This document shows positions 43,677-54,300 of a stretch of 64,000 nt of DNA, piece by piece; within the stretch, counting starts at the first letter, position 1; each line of letters starts with the position of its first letter. Location: assembly GCA_900768265.1 (NCBI GenBank), contig CAAGCF010000011.1, positions 5,549-69,548 on the forward strand, read 5' to 3'. Origin of the DNA: an uncultured Collinsella sp. GTDB lineage: Bacteria; Actinomycetota; Coriobacteriia; Coriobacteriales; Coriobacteriaceae. The position numbers and the translations under genes are program-made. The notes under the pieces are model-generated. The model did not search any database, was not told the origin of the DNA, and saw only the letters and a list, made by a program, of their open reading frames with translations.

Positions 43677-46600
43677 ATGGATCTTTCGACTTTGATGCCG
43701 CAACAGCTGCAGATCGTCAAAACGCTCGACCGTCCGCTGTTTGTCTCGGCGGGCGCCGGTTCGGGCAAGACCTTTACCCTCACGCGTCGCATCGTCTACG
43801 CGCTCTCGCCCGAATCTGGTCCGTTCGTTGAGCATCTGGACCAGGTGCTCGCCATTACCTTTACCAAAGATGCCGCGGCCGAGATCCGTGACCGCGTGCG
43901 CCGCGCGCTCATCGACGAGGGCATGGACGAGGAGGCCCTGACCGTCGACGATGCGTGGATTTCGACCATTCACGGCATGTGCTCGCGTATCCTGCGCGCA
44001 CACGCGTTGGAGCTGGGTATCGATCCCGAGTTCACGGTGCTCACCGATACCGACGAGCTTATGGACCAGGCTGTTGAGCATGTGCTGGCCCGCGCGACGG
44101 CGCCCGATGCCGCCCCCGAGCTCGCGGCATCGCTCAAGGCCCTCTACGCCTGGTATCCCATGGCGGGCGAGGGTGGCCCCTTTGGCGCCGGCACCACCAT
44201 CAAGGGCCTGGTGCGCGACCTGCTGGAGCTCTCGAGCCAGCTGCCGGGCGGCATGGACGACGTGCGCGTGGCGCGCGGCCAGGCCGATACCTCGGCGCTC
44301 GCCGATGCCTATCGCGCGGCGCTGGGCGCAAGCAAGGCGGCGACCGAAAAGGCGCAGGTGGCACTCGACGCCATCGACGCATTCGAGGCGAGCGGCAAGA
44401 CCATGGCCGATGCGGCACGACTCATGATGTCGTGCACCATGCCGCGCGCGAGCAAGGCATTCCCTAAGGAGCAGGTCGAGCTGCTCAAGGCCGAGGCCGC
44501 CGATGCGTTTATCAATATCGTGCTCGCCTGCGGTGGCCCAGCGCTCGATGCGCTGGTGGGCCTGGCCCGTTCCGTGGAGGCCGAGTATCGCGCGCTGAAG
44601 GCCGGCCAGTCTGCCCTCGACAACAACGACCTGCTGCGCATGGCCTACGAGGCCCTGCGCGATTACCCGGCCATCCGAGCGGCATACGAGGGCTGCTTTA
44701 AGATGGTCATGATCGACGAGTTCCAGGATACCGACCAGATGCAGGTCGACCTGATACGTTACCTGACCGGCGCGGGGGAGCGTGCACTGTGCACCGTGGG
44801 CGATGCGCAGCAGTCGATCTATCGCTTCCGTGGTGCCGAGGTCGAGGTGTTCCGTCGCCAGGAGCGCAAGGTGGACGCTTCGGGGGCGGCCGAGGCGGCG
44901 GCCGTCGCTGGCGCTGCTGCCGATGTCCCCGCCGGCGAGCTCGTCAAGCTCGTGCGCAACTTCCGCAGCCACGACGAGGTGCTGCGTTACGTGGCACGCG
45001 TCTTCGATGGCGATGACGGCGGCCTGATGCAGGGCTTTTTGGATCTTGAGGCGAGCGACGGCCGCAAGGACACGCTGGTGGCAGACGCCTCGCGTCGCCA
45101 GGCGCTCTTTGTTGCCGGCGGCAGTACGCAGGAGCGCACACAGGCCAAGGCCCGTGCGATCGCCGAGCGATTCCGCGCGCTTGCCGATGCCGGCCAGCCC
45201 CAGGGCGGCATGGTGCTGCTACTGGGCCGCATGACCAACGCAGACGTCTACGCCCAGGCCTTCCGCGACCAGGGGCTCGACTGCGTCATCGCGGGCGGCT
45301 CAGTCTTTGCCCAAGCTGCCGAGGTTCAGACGGTGCGCGCCCTGGTTTGTGCACTCGCCAATCCGGCCGATACGGCGCAGGGCCTTATGCCGCTGCTGGC
45401 ATCGCCGATGTTTGCGCTCGGCGCCCAGGAGTTCCTGGCGCTGGCGACCAAGCTCGATAGCGAGACGGGGGAGACCTCGCGCCGGAATATCGACGTGGGC
45501 ATTATGAGTGATTTCGACGTGCTGGGTTTGCAAGACTTGCCGCTGGTGACGCGCGCCCGCGAGGTGCTGCGGTATGCGCTTCGTCGTGTGGGCCGCGATT
45601 CGTTCGCCGCCATCGCGCGCGACGTGGTCAACGCCTCCGGCTGGTTTGTACGCCTGGCACAGCGTGGTCCCGAGGGCAAGGCCATTGCCGCCAACGTGCT
45701 CAAGGCACTCGACGCCGTGGCCGAGGCTGAGGCTGAGTTCGGTAACTCGCCGCGTTCCATCGCGCTGGCCTTCGACCGCTTCTTGGCGGGCAAGGAGGCG
45801 CCGGGCGCGCTCAACGAGGAGGGCGACGGCGCGGTGCGCATCATGACGGTGCACGCCTCCAAGGGTCTGGAATATCCGGTCGTGGCGGTCGCCGAGTGCT
45901 TTGGCGTGCGTAAGTCCTCGGGCACGGCACAGATGGGTCGCGTCGAGGGCGGAGCGCAGGTCGTGGCGCTGCCGGCACGCTTCGACGGCGTTAAGCTCGC
46001 CGACGGAACCTTTGTGAAGGGCGACGACGTCAAAAAACAGTTTGAGCATGCGTTTAAGGGCAAGGGCACGTCGCTATGGTTGCCGCCGGAGCTCATGGAG
46101 GACGTCTGCGCGACGGGCTCTCCCGCCGAGGCATTCGTTCGCCTGCGCAGCGACGACCTGCAGCTTTCGCTCGAGGAGCGGGCTCGTTTGCTCTACGTTG
46201 CCATGACGCGTGCGCGCGAGCTGGTGATCTTGGCGATGGATGCCGGCGTGAGCCGTGGCAAGGTGACGGCGCCGACCTTCGACGTCGAGACCGATCTGAC
46301 CTATGACGTGCTGCGCCGTATTTTGCCGACCGACGCTCTGGACATGCCGCAGCTCGATGCCGACCGCCTGGTGTTCGACAACTCTCAGCCGGGCGATTAC
46401 GAGCTCATTTCGCTTTCGGACTTTACCTTTGGCGAGCAGGCGTTTGAGGCCAACGCTTCACTGGATGCCGAGGGCAGGCTTGTCCGCGGCGATGCGGAGT
46501 CGGAGGGTGCCGGTGCAGATGCCCGAGCCGCCGTTCCCGGTCCTGCCGACCCCGAGCCCGATGCGTTCGAGCTCGTGTATCCCCAGGCGGCGGGCGTGCG

Positions 46601-47321
46601 CATGGGCACGTGTCCGTTCCCGGCGCGTGATTCGTACAGCTATTCGTCGATCGCCGCGGCGCTCCATGCCGAGGCCGAGGACCGTGCCGCCGAGACGCGT
46701 GTTCCCATGGACGAGGCTGGCGATGATGCGGAGTCGGATGGCTCGGAGATGACGGATACGGACGTGGCTGCTGTCGAGCCCACCGGCAATCCTATGGCGC
46801 TGGGCTCGGCCTTCCATGCTGCCTGCCAGTGGCTCATCGAGATGGGTGCCGATGCGCTGCCCGCTGAGCGTGCCGATGCGCTGGCGCGCCTGTGGTGCCT
46901 GACGCCGGAGCAGCGCGAACGCTTCGACGTTGCCCTGGACCGCTGGCTCAAGTCGGCTGTTCGTGCCGAGCTGCTCGCGTGGCCGTGTATCCGTGCCGAG
47001 GTGCCGTTCTTTTCGCTGGGCTGTGAGGACGAGGACATCGCTCGCTACGGTGCATATGCCGAAGGCGCCATCGACGCTTTGGCGACGAACCCGGCCGATC
47101 CGTCGCGCGCGCTGGTCATCGACTACAAGACGGGCGGCACGCCGGACGAGACGCCGGAACAGCTGCAGGGGAAGCACGCCCTGCAGGCGCGCGTCTACGC
47201 CGATGTGTTGCACAAGGCAGGCTTTGAGGCCGTGACGGTCAAGTTCGTCCGCGTGGAACAGGCCGATCCGACTCTCTTCGTCAATCCCGCCGAGCCCCAA
47301 GTAGTCACCTACAATCTCTAG
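43677..47321 (+). CDS. addA: AddA-like UvrD-family helicase/nuclease subunit
   Basis: Predicted 1214 residues, starting three bases after addB with GGAGGG upstream. Helicase motifs: SAGAGSGKTFTLTRR (I), ITFTKDAAAEIRDRV (Ia), DEFQDTD (II), GDAQQSIYRFRGA (III), RNFRS (IV), IMTVHASKGLEYPVV (V) and LLYVAMTRARE (VI). A C-terminal PD-(D/E)XK nuclease ends in LVIDYKTGG. With AddB it unwinds and degrades DNA ends and loads the recombinase, in the manner of RecBCD. No LexA box is visible before the operon. Confidence 0.92.
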   Translation: MDLSTLMPQQLQIVKTLDRPLFVSAGAGSGKTFTLTRRIVYALSPESGPFVEHLDQVLAITFTKDAAAEIRDRVRRALIDEGMDEEALTVDDAWISTIHGMCSRILRAHALELGIDPEFTVLTDTDELMDQAVEHVLARATAPDAAPELAASLKALYAWYPMAGEGGPFGAGTTIKGLVRDLLELSSQLPGGMDDVRVARGQADTSALADAYRAALGASKAATEKAQVALDAIDAFEASGKTMADAARLMMSCTMPRASKAFPKEQVELLKAEAADAFINIVLACGGPALDALVGLARSVEAEYRALKAGQSALDNNDLLRMAYEALRDYPAIRAAYEGCFKMVMIDEFQDTDQMQVDLIRYLTGAGERALCTVGDAQQSIYRFRGAEVEVFRRQERKVDASGAAEAAAVAGAAADVPAGELVKLVRNFRSHDEVLRYVARVFDGDDGGLMQGFLDLEASDGRKDTLVADASRRQALFVAGGSTQERTQAKARAIAERFRALADAGQPQGGMVLLLGRMTNADVYAQAFRDQGLDCVIAGGSVFAQAAEVQTVRALVCALANPADTAQGLMPLLASPMFALGAQEFLALATKLDSETGETSRRNIDVGIMSDFDVLGLQDLPLVTRAREVLRYALRRVGRDSFAAIARDVVNASGWFVRLAQRGPEGKAIAANVLKALDAVAEAEAEFGNSPRSIALAFDRFLAGKEAPGALNEEGDGAVRIMTVHASKGLEYPVVAVAECFGVRKSSGTAQMGRVEGGAQVVALPARFDGVKLADGTFVKGDDVKKQFEHAFKGKGTSLWLPPELMEDVCATGSPAEAFVRLRSDDLQLSLEERARLLYVAMTRARELVILAMDAGVSRGKVTAPTFDVETDLTYDVLRRILPTDALDMPQLDADRLVFDNSQPGDYELISLSDFTFGEQAFEANASLDAEGRLVRGDAESEGAGADARAAVPGPADPEPDAFELVYPQAAGVRMGTCPFPARDSYSYSSIAAALHAEAEDRAAETRVPMDEAGDDAESDGSEMTDTDVAAVEPTGNPMALGSAFHAACQWLIEMGADALPAERADALARLWCLTPEQRERFDVALDRWLKSAVRAELLAWPCIRAEVPFFSLGCEDEDIARYGAYAEGAIDALATNPADPSRALVIDYKTGGTPDETPEQLQGKHALQARVYADVLHKAGFEAVTVKFVRVEQADPTLFVNPAEPQVVTYNL

Positions 47322-47333
47322 CCCTCAGATAAC

Positions 47334-47396
47334 TTGCGGTGGAATAGTTCCTGTATTGCGGCCCAGATGGCCCAAGCGGGAACTATTTCACCGCAA
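47334..47396. repeat. 18-bp inverted repeat after addA
   Basis: TTGCGGTGGAATAGTTCC (47334-47351) is inversely repeated as GGAACTATTTCACCGCAA (47379-47396) with one G-T position. The loop is 27 bases. No T run follows on either side, so it is more like a palindromic intergenic element than a terminator. Confidence 0.75.
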
Positions 47397-47497
47397 CTGC
47401 AAGAGGAGCCGTGTGGGTTTGGCTAGGTTCGGGTGCTGTCCGTGCCGTGCGGTAAAATCGTTCAGTCAGAACACGAACCCGCATCGGAGCTCATCAC

Positions 47498-50400
47498 ATG
47501 GCATTCGTCCATCTGCACAACCACACCGTCTTTTCCATGCTCGACGGTGCAACCCGTATCCAGGATATGGTCAATCGCGCCGTAGAGCTGGGCATGCCCG
47601 CCGTCGCCATTACCGACCACGGCTACATGTATGGCGTGCCCGACCTAGCGCTGGCCTGTGACGCCGTTAACCACAACACGCCCGAGTACAAAACCTGGAG
47701 CCACGACAAGGCCTTCTTGGAAAAGGGCCGTCGCGACGAGCTGGTGGAGCCCGATCCCGAGGCAAACCCGCGCGAGCATGCCCAGTATGTGAAGGACATG
47801 GCCATGTGGGACGAGAAGGGCAACATCGACGAGCTCAAGCCGCCTCTGGTCATCAAGCCCATCTTTGGCTGCGAGGTCTACTTTACGCCGGACGAGACCC
47901 TTGCCCGCGACCATAAGCCCGAGCTCTACCACATGATCCTTCTGGCCAAGGACCAGGAGGGCTACGTCAACCTGATGCAGACGGTTTCCGAGGCAGCCGT
48001 GCAGGGCTTTTACTACAAGCCGCGCGTGACGCTCGACAACCTGCGCCGCCACGCCAAGGGCATGATCTGCACGAGCGCCTGCATCGCCGGCATCATCCCC
48101 AAATACATCGACCGTGGTGACATGGAGGGCGCCATCAAGTGGGCCGAGACCTTCCGCGATACCTTTGACCCCGGCGACTTCTACATCGAGATTCAGGAAC
48201 ACGGCATTACCACCGACAACGGCCTGACCGATGAGCAGATGGACCGCACGCTCATCGATATCGCCAAGCAGGTGGGCGTCAAGGTTATCGCCACCAACGA
48301 CTTCCACTACCTGCGCCGCGAGGACGCGCCGGTGCAGGACGTCATCATGTGCATTGGCATGAACGCCAAGGTCGACGACCCCAACCGCATGCGCATGACC
48401 GGCTCGGAGTTTTATATGAAGACCGAGGAGGAGATGCGGGCGATGTTCCCGTATTGCCCCGAGGCCTGCGACAACACGCTCGAGATCGCCGACAAGTGCT
48501 ACGTAGAGCTGGACTGGGACTCCATCATCCTGCCGCGCTTCCCGCTGCTCGACCCCGGCGAGACACACGAGAGCCAGTTCCGCCGCGAGTGCGAGAAGGG
48601 CCTGCGCCAGCACTACGGTGACGACTGGGCCACGCGCGAGATCGGTGGCGTCAACATCAAAGAGCGCTTTGAGTACGAATACAAGGTCATCTGCGACAAG
48701 GGCTTTGCCGCCTACTTTTTGATCGTCGCCGAGTACGTGCAATGGGCCAAGGACAACGGCATCGGCGTCGGCCCCGGCCGTGGCTCGGCCGCCGGCGCTA
48801 TCGTCGCCTACGCCATGAACATCACCGCGTTTGACCCGCTCGAGAACGGTCTGATGTTCGAGAGGTTCCTGTCCCCGCAGCGTACCGAGATGCCCGATAT
48901 CGATATGGACTTCGACGATGAGCGGCGCCTCGAGGTCGTGGAGCACGTTCGCCAGCTCTACGGCCCCGAGAAGGTCACCCACGTCATTACCTACTCGACC
49001 ATTAAGGCCAAGCAGGCCATCAACGACGCCGCGCGCGTCCTGGACTACCCGGTCTACATGGGCCAGCGCCTGTCCAAGATGGTCTCGAGCGACCCCAAGG
49101 TCAAGCTCAAGCAGGTGCTCGAAAAGCAACCCGGCAAAGAGGATCTGTTTAACCCCGATTTTGCCGAGGCATATAAAAAGGACGACGACGCCCGCCGCAT
49201 CATCGACACGGCGCTCTCGATTGAGGGCCTTACCCGTGGCGAGGGTGTGCACGCGTGCGCCGTTCTGATCTGCCGCGACCCCGTCAACGAGCACGTGCCC
49301 ACCAAGCTCGACACCAAGGGCGGCGTCGAGATTACCCAGTACGAGGGCCATACTGTCGCCGACATGGGCCTGCTCAAGATGGACTTCTTGGGCCTGCGCA
49401 CGCTGACGGTTATCTCCAAGGCCAAGGCAAACATCAAAAAGAACTTCGGCATCGACATCAAAGAGGAAGAGATTCCCTTTGACGATCCCGAGATCTTTAA
49501 GCTCATGGGCTCCGGCCATACCGCCGGCGTCTTCCAAGTCGAGTCCGCCGGCATGACGGCCACGATCAAGAACATGAAGCCCACCGAGTACAAGCACGTC
49601 GTAGCATTGATCGCTCTGTACCGCCCGGGCCCGCTGGGCGCCGGCATGGTTTCGTCCTACATCAACCGTATGAACGGCAAGGAGCCGGCCGTCTCCTACG
49701 ACGACCGCCTGGACGACATCTTGGGCGAAACCTACGGCACCATGGTCTACCAGGAGCAGGTTATGCTCATCTCCGTCGAGATGTGCGGCTTCTCCAAGGG
49801 CGAATCGGACTCGCGTATCCGTAAGCCCGTGGCTAAGAAAAAGATCAAGCTGCTCACGTCGACGGTGCTCCACTGGGAGGATGGCTCGGACGAGACCACC
49901 TACGACCACTGGATGAACGGCGCTATCAAGAACAACTATACGCGCGAGGTCGCCCAGAAGATTTGGGACGATGTTCTCGAGTTCGCATCTTACGCCTTCA
50001 ACAAGTCGCACTCCGCCGGCTACGCCATCCTGGTTATGCAGACGGCATGGCTCAAGGCGCACTATCCGCACGAGTACATGGCGGCCGTTCTGACGTCCTA
50101 CACGGGTAAGACCGACAAGATCGTTCACTACGTCTCGGCATGCCGTCACGACGGCATTCCCGTGCTGTCGCCAGATGTTAACGAGTCCGGTACCGAGTTC
50201 ACGGCTACCAAGGAGGGCGTGCGCTTTGGTCTGGCCGGCATCCGCGGCGTGGGCACCGGCGTGGCGCAGGCGATTATCGCCGAGCGCGAGGCGGGCGGTC
50301 CGTTTAAGACGCTGCACGACTTTGTCGAGCGCGTGGACTCGAGTCAGGCAAACCGTCGCGTGATTGAGTCGCTCATCAAGGCAGGTGCCTTCGACTCCAC

Positions 50401-51301
50401 GGGGTATCCGCGTCGCCAGATGATGCACTTTGTGGATAAGAACAACCCCGAGAACATCATCGATGCCGCGATAAAGCGCCAGAAGGACCGCGCGAGCGGC
50501 CAGACCTCGTTCTTCGATATGTTTGGCGACGTTGAGGGCTCGGGCTTCGAGGTCAGCGTGCCCGATCCGGACGGCCAGGAATGGGACCGCCACCTCAAGC
50601 TGAGCCAGGAGAAGGAGGTTCTGGGCATCTATGTCTCGGACCACCCGCTGCGGCCGTTTGAGTATGCACTAGCCAAGGCGCGCGACTTTTCGTTCTCGCA
50701 GATCGACACCGGCTACGAAGTCCAGAATCCTACGGGCGGCACTATCAACCAAGAGATTCCCGAGGGCAAGGCGCTGTGGTGGGCCGGCATGGTCTCGAGC
50801 GTGTCCAAGCGCGTGACCAAAAACGGCGACCCCATGGGCATCGTGCAGCTCGAGGACATGGAAGGTGAGGCCACGGTCGTGGTGTTCCCCAAGACCTACA
50901 AGGAGGCCGAGGGGTATCTGTACGGCGAGGTCGATCCCGAGACCGGCGCACAGCTGTCCGACGCGTTTGTGCGCATTAAGGGCAAGCTCGAGCGCTCGGA
51001 CCGTGGCGACCAGATCATCGCGCAGGAGATCGTGCCGCTGGAGCTCAGTGAGGAGAACAACAAGCCCAAGGTGTTTGAGGTCATGGTGCCCAACAGCCGC
51101 TTTAGCCAGGGCAATATGGCGCGCCTGGCCACGGTGCTCACCGCTAACCCGGGTGGCGATCGCGTGGAGATTTTTATCGAGCAGGTGGACGGGCGCGTGC
51201 TGCGCGCCGAGGTGCCTGCCAAGGTCAACGCGCGCTCGATTCCGCTGCTGGCCGAGGCCAAGGCCATCGTGGGTAACCAAGGCCGCGTGACGGTTATCTA
51301 G
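47498..51301 (+). CDS. dnaE: DNA polymerase III alpha subunit
   Basis: Predicted 1267 residues, about 100 longer than E. coli DnaE. It has the PHP domain at the N-terminus (FVHLHNHTVFSMLDG) with a ~50-residue insertion around residues 60-115 (TWSHDKAFLEKGRRDELVEP). The polymerase core follows (GPGRGSAAGAIVAY, catalytic aspartates in PDIDMDFDD at ~465), then the thumb and fingers, a helix-hairpin-helix and an OB domain near the C-terminus. It is the replicative polymerase that binds the beta clamp. No PolC is encoded here, as expected for an actinobacterium. Confidence 0.95.
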   Translation: MAFVHLHNHTVFSMLDGATRIQDMVNRAVELGMPAVAITDHGYMYGVPDLALACDAVNHNTPEYKTWSHDKAFLEKGRRDELVEPDPEANPREHAQYVKDMAMWDEKGNIDELKPPLVIKPIFGCEVYFTPDETLARDHKPELYHMILLAKDQEGYVNLMQTVSEAAVQGFYYKPRVTLDNLRRHAKGMICTSACIAGIIPKYIDRGDMEGAIKWAETFRDTFDPGDFYIEIQEHGITTDNGLTDEQMDRTLIDIAKQVGVKVIATNDFHYLRREDAPVQDVIMCIGMNAKVDDPNRMRMTGSEFYMKTEEEMRAMFPYCPEACDNTLEIADKCYVELDWDSIILPRFPLLDPGETHESQFRRECEKGLRQHYGDDWATREIGGVNIKERFEYEYKVICDKGFAAYFLIVAEYVQWAKDNGIGVGPGRGSAAGAIVAYAMNITAFDPLENGLMFERFLSPQRTEMPDIDMDFDDERRLEVVEHVRQLYGPEKVTHVITYSTIKAKQAINDAARVLDYPVYMGQRLSKMVSSDPKVKLKQVLEKQPGKEDLFNPDFAEAYKKDDDARRIIDTALSIEGLTRGEGVHACAVLICRDPVNEHVPTKLDTKGGVEITQYEGHTVADMGLLKMDFLGLRTLTVISKAKANIKKNFGIDIKEEEIPFDDPEIFKLMGSGHTAGVFQVESAGMTATIKNMKPTEYKHVVALIALYRPGPLGAGMVSSYINRMNGKEPAVSYDDRLDDILGETYGTMVYQEQVMLISVEMCGFSKGESDSRIRKPVAKKKIKLLTSTVLHWEDGSDETTYDHWMNGAIKNNYTREVAQKIWDDVLEFASYAFNKSHSAGYAILVMQTAWLKAHYPHEYMAAVLTSYTGKTDKIVHYVSACRHDGIPVLSPDVNESGTEFTATKEGVRFGLAGIRGVGTGVAQAIIAEREAGGPFKTLHDFVERVDSSQANRRVIESLIKAGAFDSTGYPRRQMMHFVDKNNPENIIDAAIKRQKDRASGQTSFFDMFGDVEGSGFEVSVPDPDGQEWDRHLKLSQEKEVLGIYVSDHPLRPFEYALAKARDFSFSQIDTGYEVQNPTGGTINQEIPEGKALWWAGMVSSVSKRVTKNGDPMGIVQLEDMEGEATVVVFPKTYKEAEGYLYGEVDPETGAQLSDAFVRIKGKLERSDRGDQIIAQEIVPLELSEENNKPKVFEVMVPNSRFSQGNMARLATVLTANPGGDRVEIFIEQVDGRVLRAEVPAKVNARSIPLLAEAKAIVGNQGRVTVI

Positions 51302-51339
51302 GGACGGCGTTGCTGGTCCGCGCGAGATTGGAGGAAGTG

Positions 51340-54300
51340 ATGGCACAGGGGACGTTTGTGCAGGCGCTTCGGAAAGAGGCGGCGCTGAGCGGCACCTTTA
51401 TGAAGGGCCGCTCGCTCATGCTCAACGGCGCCGTGCTGTCGATTGAGGACAGCGGCTCGCGCTTCTCCAAAAACGTGACGGTTGAGGGCTCGGTGCGCGG
51501 CTCGCGCGGCGACCTGTACAAGACGCACGTGGCGCTCGATATGGACGAGCACGAGGTGATCGACTACGACTGCGATTGCCCCGCTGCCTATCGCTATCCT
51601 GGCATGTGCAAGCACGCCATCGCCACGGCGCTTGCGTATCTGGACGCCAGCGGTATTGAGCCTGTTGAGGGACTGCGCACGCCGGTCCGCACATTTACGG
51701 CGACGCCCAAGCAAGCCGCGCGTCCCGTGTCCGCCGCACCGGCCGTCAACCTCAACTTTCCCTTTCCGGCGCCAGTTCCCACGAGCCCGAGTCTCATGAA
51801 GGCACTCTCCGATCTTTCGGACGCGCGCATGGATGAGTTGGCGGGCATGCGCCGCAAGCTCGCCGGCACTGTCGACCCCGATGCCCCCAAGGCGGTGTTG
51901 GAGCCCTCGCTGGTGCCGTACTACAATCCGCTGTTTGCCGACCGCTTTAGCTGGGCGCTCGAGTTCCGCATTCGCTGCGGCTCGGTGTCCTACGTGGTCA
52001 AGGACATCGACGGTATGGCCGATGCCTATGTCCGAGGCGGCACGTTCTCGTACGGAAAAAAGCTCACGTTTGTCCATACGCCCGAAGCCTTCGAAGACGT
52101 GTCGACAAAGCTGCTCAACCTTGTCGTGACGACAGTTGCCTATCTCGATGACATCACGAGTTCGCGTTCGGCGTCGTATGACTTTGCCCGCAGCGGGTTT
52201 GTTGCCGAGCGTCAGTTGCCGCTGTCCGAGCATAGCATCGTATATGTGCTGGACCTGCTGCGCGGCCAGACCATCTCCTTTGAGCCCGCCTGGTCGCGGG
52301 GGACGACGACGCATCGCACCTATGACGTGGCGGTTGAGCTACCTCCGGAAGGGGAGGACGAGGCACTGTCTAAGCGCCCACCGCTCCTTGCCGCCAAAAT
52401 CGCGCCGGCGGCTGGTGGTAGCTACGACCTGCGCCTGCCCGCCGATATGTACTGCTTTGCCTCGGGCGACGTTGCCTATTTGGTCGACACGCACCGCGCG
52501 CGCCGCGCCGATGCGGCGTTTGCCCAGCATGCCGCACCGTTTCTGTCGCGTCTGTTGCCCTGTCGCACGCCGGTCCATATCGCCGCCGAGCAGGTGGGCG
52601 AATTCTGTCGCATGGCGCTGCCCATTTTGCGCGACTACACCGACCTTACCGCGCCCGCTGCGCTCGATACCGTGGCGCCCGAGCCGAGCTTTGCCATGGC
52701 GATCGGCGTCGACGATGGGCTCGTGACCTGCAAAATTACGGTTAGCTACGGCGACTGGTCGGCGGATCTCTTTAGCCTGGGTGCTCCGGGAAGCCCCTTC
52801 GAAGACCAGCGCCCGGGCGTGCCGCCGCGCGATGAGGTGGCAGAGTTTCGCGTTATGGACACGGCTGCCATGTACTTCGATTTCCAAGAGGGCGGCCTGG
52901 CGTTTGAGGAACGCGATGACGAGAGCTTGTTCTGCCTGCTCACCGAGGGCCTGTCTGCCCTGTCCGAGCTGGGCGAGGTCATGCTCAGCGACCGCCTGCG
53001 CCAGGTCTCAGTCCGCCCTGCGCCCAAGCTTTCGGTGCGTGCGACCGTCAAGAGTAACCTGCTCGACGTCGAGCTGGGCGCAAGCGGGCTTTCGGTGGCA
53101 GACCTTGCCATCTATCTGGACTCCTACAAGCGCCACCAGACGTTTGCGCGCCTGACGTCCGGCGACATTGTACGCCTGGACGAGGGTGCCCGCTCCGCGT
53201 TTGGTCTTGCCGAGGACCTGGGTGTCGACGCCGTCGACCTGCTCGATGGCGTGTCGCTTCCCGCGTCGAGTACCCTGTTTGTCGATAGCATGCTCGCGCG
53301 CACGCCGGCGCTCGAGGCCGATCGCGACGCCGCGTTCCGCCGCACCGTCGAGCGCCTGGACACGCTCGGCAAGATGGACTTTACGGTACCTGCCTCGCTC
53401 AAGGCCACACTGCGCGGCTATCAGGTCGACGGCTACCAGTGGCTCGGCTCGCTCGAGCACCTGGGCCTCGGCGGCATCTTGGCCGACGATATGGGCCTGG
53501 GCAAAACCCTGCAGATGATCGCACATATCCTGGCGCGCGTGGAGGCGGGGGACACTAAGCCCACGCTCGTGGTGTGCCCTGCGTCGCTTGTGTACAACTG
53601 GACTGCCGAGCTGGAGCGCTTTGCGCCTTCGCTCGACGTGTGCGCCATTGTGGACGCCAAGGCTCAACGCCGCGTGCAGATCGCCGGCGTGGCCGAGCAT
53701 AACGTGGTCGTGACGTCGTATGACCTCATGCGCCGCGATATCGACGAGTATGCCGAGCAGGACTTTGCCCGCGTCGTGCTCGACGAGGCCCAGTACATTA
53801 AAAACCCTCTCACGCAGGTGGCGCGCGCCGCCAAGCGCTTGCCGGCCGGCGTGCGCTTTGCCCTGACGGGCACGCCCATCGAAAACCGCCTGTCCGAGCT
53901 CTGGAGCATCTTCGACTTCTTGATGCCGGGCCTTTTGGGGACGCGCGAGTCGTTTGCCAAGCGCTTCGAAAGCCCGGTCGAGCACGCCGAGGGTGACAGC
54001 GCCGCTCGCTTGCAAGCGCTCGTGTCGCCGTTTGTGCTGCGCCGTGTTAAGGAAGACGTGGTGGCCGACCTGCCCGAGAAGATCGAGGACACCGTCATGG
54101 CACAGCTCACCGGCGAGCAGCGCAAGCTCTACCTGGCCAACCAGGACCGCATCGCCCAGCAGGTGCAGCATCGTGAAGCATCCGAGTTTAAGAAAGATAA
54201 GCTCAAGGTGCTCGCCGAGCTCACCAAGCTGCGCCAGATCTGCTGCGACCCGCGTCTACACTACGAGGACTACAAGGCGGGGAGCGCCAAGCTCGACGCT

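Noticed and set aside
42327..44972. 881-residue minus-strand open frame
   Set aside because: It overlaps addB and addA, whose motifs are unambiguous, and shows no protein family features of its own.
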